Position numbers and translations under genes: made by a program
Shown here: positions 8,201-12,321 of the stretch, in pieces
Layout: every line of letters starts with the position of its first letter
How positions within the stretch are numbered: the stretch's first letter is position 1
Assembly: GCA_031370485.1 (NCBI GenBank)
Contig: JANMQK010000255.1
Coordinates: forward strand, 1 to 12,321
Length of the DNA: 12,321 bases
Direction: 5' to 3'
From: JANMQK01 sp031370485
Lineage (GTDB): Bacteria; Acidobacteriota; Polarisedimenticolia; Gp22-AA2
Notes under the pieces: model-generated
Told to the model about the DNA's origin: nothing
Databases searched by the model: none
The model's input: the letters and a program-made list of their open reading frames with translations, nothing else

Positions 8201-10935
8201 CAGTCGGCCGAGCGGATCACGTCGAGATTGTGCTCGATGACCACGAGCGAATGTCCCTCCGCGAGCAGTCGGCGGAAGGCCAGGAGCAGAGTATGGATAT
8301 CCTCGAAGTGCAGCCCCGTGGTCGGCTCGTCGAACAGGAAGAGGGTTCCCCGGCCACCGTCGCGCCCGGAGCGGGACCGGGCGAGGTGACCCGCCAGCTT
8401 CAGGCGCTGGGCCTCGCCGCCGGAGAGGGTAGGGGTCGGCTGCCCCAGCTTCAGGTACCCCAGGCCGACCTCCCGGAGCGGCTCGAGCCCGCGCAGCGCC
8501 TCCGGGTTCCCGGCGAGAAACTCCGCCGCCTCCGTGACGGTCAGGTCGAGAAGGTCGGCGATCGACAGGCCGGGTCCCCGCCCCCCCGCGGGCCTGAGCT
8601 TCACCTCCAGCACCTCGGGACGGAAGCGCCGCCCGTCGCAATCGGGGCAGCGCAGGTAGACGTCGCTCAGGAACTGCATCTCCACATGCTCGAACCCGCT
8701 GCCGCCGCACGCCGGGCAGCGGCCGTGTCCCGAATTGAAGCTGAAGGTCCCGGCGGTGTAGGAGCGTTCGCGCGCCAGCGGCTCGAGGGCAAAGGACTTG
8801 CGGACGGCGTCGAGCGCCCCGACGTAGCTGGCGGGATTCGAGCGCGCGCTCCGGCCGATCGGGGACTGGTCCACCATGACGGCGTCGGCGATCAGCGAGC
8901 CGCCCCGTATCCTGACGTGGCGGCCCGGTGGATTGGCGGGCCGTCCCTTGAGCTTGCGAAGCGCGTTGTAGAGGACATCCTCCACCAGCGTGGATTTGCC
9001 CGAGCCGCTCACGCCGGTCACGCAGACCAGGCGGTTGAGCGGAATCTTGACGCCGATGTCCTTCAGGTTGTGCTCGGCCGCGCCGACGACTTCGAGCGCC
9101 AGCGCGGGATCTCCCGAGGGGAGGCCTGCCCGTCCCGCCGCGGGCAGGACCCGCTTCCGGCCCGAGAGGTACGCGCCCGTGAGGGAGCCCTCGGCATCAA
9201 GCAGATCCCGTGGCCTGCCGAAGAAGACGACCCGCCCGCCCCGCTCGCCCGGCCCGGGGCCGAGGTCGAGAATCCGATCGGCCGCCATCATCACCTGAGG
9301 GTCGTGCTCGACGACCAAAAGCGAGTTCCCCGCGTCGCGGAGGCGCCGCAGCACCTCGATCACCCGCGTCATGTCGCGGGCGTGCAGACCCACGCTCGGC
9401 TCGTCGAGGACGAAGAGGGTGTTCACGAGCGACGTGCCGAGCGCCGTTGTGAGGTTGATGCGCTGCACCTCCCCGCCGCTCAGGGTGCGCGACTGCCGAT
9501 CAAGGGTGAGGTAGCCGAGCCCGACGTCGACCAGGTAGCGGAGCCGGCCACGGATTTCACTGAGCAGCATCCCGGTCGCCTCGTCGAGCGGCGCGGGAAG
9601 CCTGAGACCGGCAAAAAAACCGTGGCAGCGTTCGAGCGGCTGCAGCATGACGTCATGGATCGTCAGGCCGGGGAGCCCGCCCTCCTCGGCCAGGGCGTCG
9701 CCGAGCCGCCACAGCAGGGCGGCCGGCTTGAGCCTCGCCCCCCGGCAGTCGGGGCACGGGTTGTAGGCGCGGTATTTCGAGAGGAGCACGCGGATGTGCA
9801 TCCTGTAGCTCTTCGTCTCGAGCCAGTCGAAGAAACGCTTCACGCCGTACCAGACTTTCTCGTCCCACGGGCCTTCCCCTTCGAGGACCCAGCGACGCTG
9901 CGCCGCGGCGAGCCGGCGCCACGGGATGTCCGTCGGGACGCCGCGGCGGCGCGCGAAGCGCATGAGGTCGTCCTGGCACTCCCGGTAGCTCTCGGTCTGC
10001 CAGGGCTTCACCGCCCCCTCGGCGAGTGTTTTGCTCTCGTCGGGGACGACCAGCGCGTAGTCGATTCCCATCGTCCGGCCGAAGCCGCGGCAGGTCTCGC
10101 AGGCCCCGAGAGGGGAGTTGAAGGAAAAGGTGTTCGGCACAGGGTCGGCGTAGTGGATGTCGCAGTCGGGGCAATGCAGGTCAGACGAGAAGCGGCGCGG
10201 CGTGAGGGGACCCGCGGGAGAGGCGGCGGGGCGGATCGTCACTTGCCCCCGGCCATGCTGCAGGGCGGCCTCGATCCCCTCGACGATCCGGGATTTGCGG
10301 CGCGGGTCGAGCGGGACGCGATCCTGGATCACCTCGAGGCGGTCCCCCTCCCGCGCGTGGATCCTCCCGTAGCCCTGCGCGGCGAGATACCCCAGGACCT
10401 CCTCCTCCGTGAAATTCCGCGGGACGCGCACCGGGAAGGTGATCAGCACCGGCGTCTCGCGCGCGGACGACGTGCTCGCGGTCTCCCGCGCGGGCCATCC
10501 CTCCTCCAGAAGTGCCTCGTAGATCGACCCGGGCGTGTCGCGCCGCACCGCCCGCCCGCAGCCCCGGCAGTGCAGCCGGGCCGCCCGGGCGAACAGCAGC
10601 TTCAGGTGATCGTTCATCTCGGTCATCGTGCCGACGGTGGAGCGCGACGTCCTGACGGGATTGGTCTGGTCAATCGCGATGGCGGGCGGGATCCCCTCGA
10701 CCCGGTCGGCCCGCGGCTTGTCCATCCGCTCGAGGAACTGCCGGGCGTAGGGGGAGAAGGTCTCGACGTAGCGGCGCTGCCCTTCGGCGTAGATGGTGTC
10801 GAAGGCGAGGGAGGATTTCCCCGAGCCGCTCACCCCCGTCACGACGATCAGCTCGCCAAGCGGCAGCCGCAGATCGAGCCCGCGCAGATTGTTCTGCCGG
10901 GCGCCCTCGATGAGTATGTGGTCGCGCGCATCCAT
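5260..10935 (-). CDS. uvrA: Double-length UvrA: two excinuclease ABC subunit A units fused in tandem
   Basis: This 1891-residue protein is twice the usual UvrA length of about 940. UvrA is the DNA-damage-sensing ATPase that loads UvrB in nucleotide excision repair. Four ATPase modules are visible. Walker A motifs (GVSGSGKS) lie at 34-41, 641-648, 1008-1015 and 1528-1535. LSGGE signatures lie at 485, 837, 1367 and 1736. Walker B Asp-Glu pairs lie at 511, 869, 1393 and 1773. Each half has CxxC zinc modules, including C-terminal zinc fingers C740-x2-C-x19-C763-x2-C and C1646-x2-C-x19-C1669-x2-C. An Ala/Gly/Gln linker (about 951-980) joins the halves. Double-length UvrA is known, for example in Chlamydia. 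The ATG at 10935 is chosen because UvrA homology (ILIEGARQNNL) starts within six residues. The open frame runs 97 codons further upstream, but that part looks non-coding and overlaps the divergent gene. Only a weak GGGA ribosome site precedes it. An Arg-rich tail follows residue 1858. Confidence 0.93.
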   Translation of the reverse strand: MDARDHILIEGARQNNLRGLDLRLPLGELIVVTGVSGSGKSSLAFDTIYAEGQRRYVETFSPYARQFLERMDKPRADRVEGIPPAIAIDQTNPVRTSRSTVGTMTEMNDHLKLLFARAARLHCRGCGRAVRRDTPGSIYEALLEEGWPARETASTSSARETPVLITFPVRVPRNFTEEEVLGYLAAQGYGRIHAREGDRLEVIQDRVPLDPRRKSRIVEGIEAALQHGRGQVTIRPAASPAGPLTPRRFSSDLHCPDCDIHYADPVPNTFSFNSPLGACETCRGFGRTMGIDYALVVPDESKTLAEGAVKPWQTESYRECQDDLMRFARRRGVPTDIPWRRLAAAQRRWVLEGEGPWDEKVWYGVKRFFDWLETKSYRMHIRVLLSKYRAYNPCPDCRGARLKPAALLWRLGDALAEEGGLPGLTIHDVMLQPLERCHGFFAGLRLPAPLDEATGMLLSEIRGRLRYLVDVGLGYLTLDRQSRTLSGGEVQRINLTTALGTSLVNTLFVLDEPSVGLHARDMTRVIEVLRRLRDAGNSLLVVEHDPQVMMAADRILDLGPGPGERGGRVVFFGRPRDLLDAEGSLTGAYLSGRKRVLPAAGRAGLPSGDPALALEVVGAAEHNLKDIGVKIPLNRLVCVTGVSGSGKSTLVEDVLYNALRKLKGRPANPPGRHVRIRGGSLIADAVMVDQSPIGRSARSNPASYVGALDAVRKSFALEPLARERSYTAGTFSFNSGHGRCPACGGSGFEHVEMQFLSDVYLRCPDCDGRRFRPEVLEVKLRPAGGRGPGLSIADLLDLTVTEAAEFLAGNPEALRGLEPLREVGLGYLKLGQPTPTLSGGEAQRLKLAGHLARSRSGRDGGRGTLFLFDEPTTGLHFEDIHTLLLAFRRLLAEGHSLVVIEHNLDVIRSADWIIDLGPEGGDAGGRIVCAGTPVDVAACAPSHTGAALRALGQAGQAGQATPGGVDAVAEAAPEAGAAGAIRIRNAREHNLKGIDLSIPRDQFTVITGVSGSGKSTVAFDILFAEGQRRYLESLNAYARQFVEPVARPDVDAILGIPPTVAIEQRTSRGGRKSTVATQTEIYHFLRLLFVKLGTQHCPDCAIVIEPQTREAILARILRNYRGRSVALLAPLIVARKGYYTDLAVWAAGKGFTHLRVDGDLLPTAKWPRLDRYKEHGIELPVGEVEVTPRSEGALRDLLDRALDYGRGTVLVAAARHPAVLFSTRRACPRCARSFEELDPRLFSFNSKHGWCGRCYGTGLSLLGFDADQTGEEIWWNDWWEGEAPACPDCQGRRLRPEALAVRFEGRTIAEMTAMPVEAAEKYFRTLKPRGRAALVARDILAELRSRLAFLAQVGLPYLSLDRAAPTLSGGEAQRIRLASQLGSNLRGVCYVLDEPTIGLHARDNRMLLDTLERLKRKGNTVVVVEHDEETIRRADHVIDLGPGGGLNGGRVIAEGTVEDLLRNPDSVTGRCLADPLRHPLEDRPGTATPSSSGSRGVTPSLELVDARLHNLKRLQVEIPLGKLVCVTGVSGSGKSTLVREVLHDNLRRILGARRRRGGGARRGLKPPHRKAASLKLRGCSAIRGADAVARVLEVDQAPIGRTPRSCPATYVGFWDAVRRLFASTPEARMRGYGPGRFSFNVKGGRCETCEGQGMKTIELSFLPDVKVACESCGSSRFNPETASVLFKEKSIGDVLAMSVDEAVEFFDSQPAVRHPLRLLQEVGLGYLTLGQQSPTLSGGEAQRIKLVTELAKAGPADTPPPSFTAPHTLYVLDEPTVGLHMADVLRLIRVLHRLVAAGNTVVVIEHNLDIIAEAGWVIDLGPEGGDGGGRVVAQGTPATVARVRPASHTARVLATFLKERGPRTGGRNTSGGRRRPVPSSARRSAAVQPRI
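8057..8083. repeat. Three perfect 9-bp tandem repeats in the UvrA inter-unit linker
   Basis: The unit GCCTGCCCG occurs three times without interruption on the plus strand. Read on the minus strand it encodes the Gly-Gln-Ala repeat at residues 952-960 of the UvrA fusion, within the flexible linker between the two UvrA units. Copy number could vary in frame without disturbing either unit. Confidence 0.9.
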
Positions 10936-10991
10936 GGCAATCCCGCCCGGGCCACGCACGGCCCGTCGCAATTCGTTTCTGATGAGCGCCC

Positions 10992-10997
10992 AGCATA
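10992..10997 (-). promoter_or_regulatory. Candidate -10 element for uvrA
   Basis: On the minus strand this reads TATGCT, four of six consensus positions, 56 bases upstream of the uvrA ATG. The hexamer 17 bases further upstream (TTTCCC) is a poor -35. I see no CTGT-N8-ACAG-type SOS box in the intergenic region, but LexA sites differ between phyla, so this does not rule out damage control. Confidence 0.25.
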
Positions 10998-11111
10998 CTC
11001 GCCAAGGCCAGCACGGGAAAGCGGAGCGGCGCGGCGGCCGTCCGGCGTTCTTTGCCGATCCGGCCGCCGCGACCGCGTGCCCCGCGACGCGAAGCCGCCG
11101 CCCTCCGGCGG

Positions 11112-11140
11112 TTGCAAGTTTTCGCGAAACGTGGCAATAA
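11112..11140 (+). promoter_or_regulatory. Weak promoter candidate with internal palindrome, for the POT transporter
   Basis: TTGCAA (11112-11117) is followed after 17 bases by CAATAA (11135-11140). The -35 is fair and the -10 is poor. The spacer contains the perfect 10-bp palindrome TTTCGCGAAA (11120-11129), which could be an operator. It is also the only AT-richer patch in this 247-base divergent region between uvrA and the transporter gene; nothing else is recognisable there. Confidence 0.25.
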
Positions 11141-11173
11141 GGTGCGCCGCGGGGGCCGGACACCGCGCCGCAC

Positions 11174-11179
11174 GGAGGG
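11174..11179 (+). promoter_or_regulatory. Ribosome binding site of the POT transporter
   Basis: GGAGGG ends three bases before the ATG at 11183. The spacing is short but still usable. No other in-frame start downstream would keep the helix-1 ExxERFxYYG motif. Confidence 0.55.
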
Positions 11180-11182
11180 TGC

Positions 11183-12321
11183 ATGGAATCCAGGACGCCA
11201 TTCCCGCCCGTTTTCTGGATCGCCAACTCGATCGAGGTGCTCGAACGGTTCGCCTACTACGGCATCTTCATCAGCTTCGGCATCTACATGGAGTCGCTCG
11301 GGTACAGCATGGGCCAGCTCGGGGTCGTCCAGGGGATCTTCCTGGCGTTCTCTTACGTAATCCCGGTCATCTCGGGGACGTTCGCGGACCGCTATGGGTT
11401 CAAGAAGGTCCTCATCGTTTCGTACCTGGCCTACCTGCCTTCGGTGTTGCTGCTCCTCGTGACGAGCTCCTACTCCGGGCTGGTCCTGACGATGCTGAGC
11501 ATCGGCCTCGCCGCCGGCATCTTCAAGCCGCTCATCTCGGGCACCGTGAGGGCGGTGTCGGACAAGACGAACAAGACGCTCGGCTTCGGCATTTTCTACG
11601 CGATGGTGAATACCGGGGCGACGTTCGGGCCGATCATCATGGGGAAGCTCCGGGCCATCTCCTGGCACCACGCCTTCATTGCCGCCGCCGTCGGCATCGG
11701 GCTGATGCTGGTGATCACGATCTTCTTCTACAAGGAGCCACCCAGGCAGTTCGAGCAAACGCCGCTCACGGGCAAGCTCAAGGAGATCCTCGTCGTGCTC
11801 TTCGATTACCGGTTCGCCCTGTTTCTGCTGTTTTTGGGCGTGTTCTTCTGGATTCCGTTCTGGGCGTTCTTCAACCTCCTGGCGCTCTATGTCGACAAGA
11901 ACCTCGACACGGCCCGCCTCTACCTGGACATCAAGGCCGTGCTCGGGTCATGGGTGGCCGATTTCATCTCCCACGAGGACGAGGGCGGCGTGCGCAGGAT
12001 CCTCGGTGAGACGATCTCCCACGACGGCTACGTCATCATGCTCTTCCAGGTGCCAATCTCGAGGGCGATCTCCAGGCTCAAGGCGCTGCCGACCTTCATG
12101 TTCGGGCTGTTCATGGCGGGGGTCGGCTTCGCGGTGCTCGGCCTGGCCCACATCGGGCCGCCGTCGATCGTCTTTATCGGCATCGCGCTCTTCGCCGTCG
12201 GCGAGATGATCGCCTCCCCGCGGATCCAGGAGTACATCACCTGGATCGCCCCCAAGGAGAAGGCGGGGATGTACATGGGGGCCAACTTCCTCGCCACCGC
12301 GGTAGGGGCCACGGCGAGCGG
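11183..12321 (+). CDS. POT/PTR-family proton-coupled transporter, 3' end cut off
   Basis: The first 379 residues are present and the frame is open to the window edge. E18-VLERFAYYG27 is the ExxERFxYYG helix-1 motif of proton-dependent oligopeptide transporters, and F138-YAMVNTG145 fits the second PTR signature (FYxxxNxG). SGTFADRYGFKK (64-75) is the MFS loop 2-3 motif. E341, followed by SP and later AP, agrees with helix 10 of the family. It should be an inner-membrane MFS carrier driven by protons, importing di- or tripeptides or a related solute. The segment between helices 7 and 8 is unusually long, with about 40 polar residues (240-280) before the helix beginning near YVIMLF. The start is supported by GGAGGG (11174-11179) and by the position of motif 1. 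The gene diverges from uvrA across 247 bases. The missing C-terminal helices lie outside the window. Confidence 0.85.
   Translation, partial: MESRTPFPPVFWIANSIEVLERFAYYGIFISFGIYMESLGYSMGQLGVVQGIFLAFSYVIPVISGTFADRYGFKKVLIVSYLAYLPSVLLLLVTSSYSGLVLTMLSIGLAAGIFKPLISGTVRAVSDKTNKTLGFGIFYAMVNTGATFGPIIMGKLRAISWHHAFIAAAVGIGLMLVITIFFYKEPPRQFEQTPLTGKLKEILVVLFDYRFALFLLFLGVFFWIPFWAFFNLLALYVDKNLDTARLYLDIKAVLGSWVADFISHEDEGGVRRILGETISHDGYVIMLFQVPISRAISRLKALPTFMFGLFMAGVGFAVLGLAHIGPPSIVFIGIALFAVGEMIASPRIQEYITWIAPKEKAGMYMGANFLATAVGATAS

Noticed and set aside
5260..10935. Two adjacent uvrA genes joined by an assembly artefact
   Set aside because: The frame is continuous across a clean linker, the halves are clearly diverged from each other, and double-length UvrA is a known arrangement.
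10936..11226. Extension of uvrA by 97 codons upstream
   Set aside because: The extra residues show no UvrA similarity and would overlap the divergent POT gene; UvrA homology begins right after the ATG at 10935.
6232..12009. A plus-strand open frame of 1925 codons opposite uvrA and running into the transporter gene
   Set aside because: It is antisense to a clear UvrA, has no recognisable motif, and is very rich in Arg, Pro, Gly and Ala. High GC with biased third positions keeps such shadow frames open.

Overview
This is a GC-rich chromosomal stretch from a bacterium, with codon third positions strongly biased to G or C. A lipoprotein-type signal and a Tat-type signal suggest an envelope-rich, probably Gram-negative organism. 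Acidobacteriota or a similar soil or sediment phylum fits the style of the genes, but no marker here fixes the taxon. I see no rRNA, tRNA, CRISPR, transposase or integrase. The gene content is mostly ordinary; the notable parts are a double-length UvrA and a broken secreted-protein gene.

Layout. (1) Bases 9-3291, plus strand: a tightly overlapping three-gene run. It encodes a Tat-exported extended SDR (NAD-dependent epimerase-like), a 450-residue membrane transporter of the Npt (ATP/ADP-exchanger-like) group, and a 265-residue cupin-like protein. (2) Bases 3298-5242, plus strand: a promoter that looks leaderless, a serine beta-lactamase-fold hydrolase predicted to be a lipoprotein, and a DUF2846-like secreted protein gene coupled to it by an ATGA overlap. 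The DUF2846-like gene carries both a frameshift and an in-frame TAA. (3) Bases 5260-10935, minus strand: one 1891-codon uvrA encoding two UvrA units in tandem, with four Walker A motifs and four ABC signatures. It converges on the preceding gene with only 17 bases between the stops. (4) Bases 10936-11182: a divergent intergenic region with weak promoter candidates and a 10-bp palindrome. (5) Base 11183 to the window end, plus strand: the first 379 codons of a POT/PTR-family proton-coupled transporter.

The genes do not form one obvious pathway. The first three share stop/start overlaps and are probably co-translated, so they may serve a common envelope-associated function, but the substrate cannot be read from sequence. 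The strongest observation is that the two UvrA halves look complementary. The first keeps a full-length insertion domain but has a divergent UvrB-docking region. The second keeps a canonical-looking UvrB-docking region but has lost most of the insertion domain.
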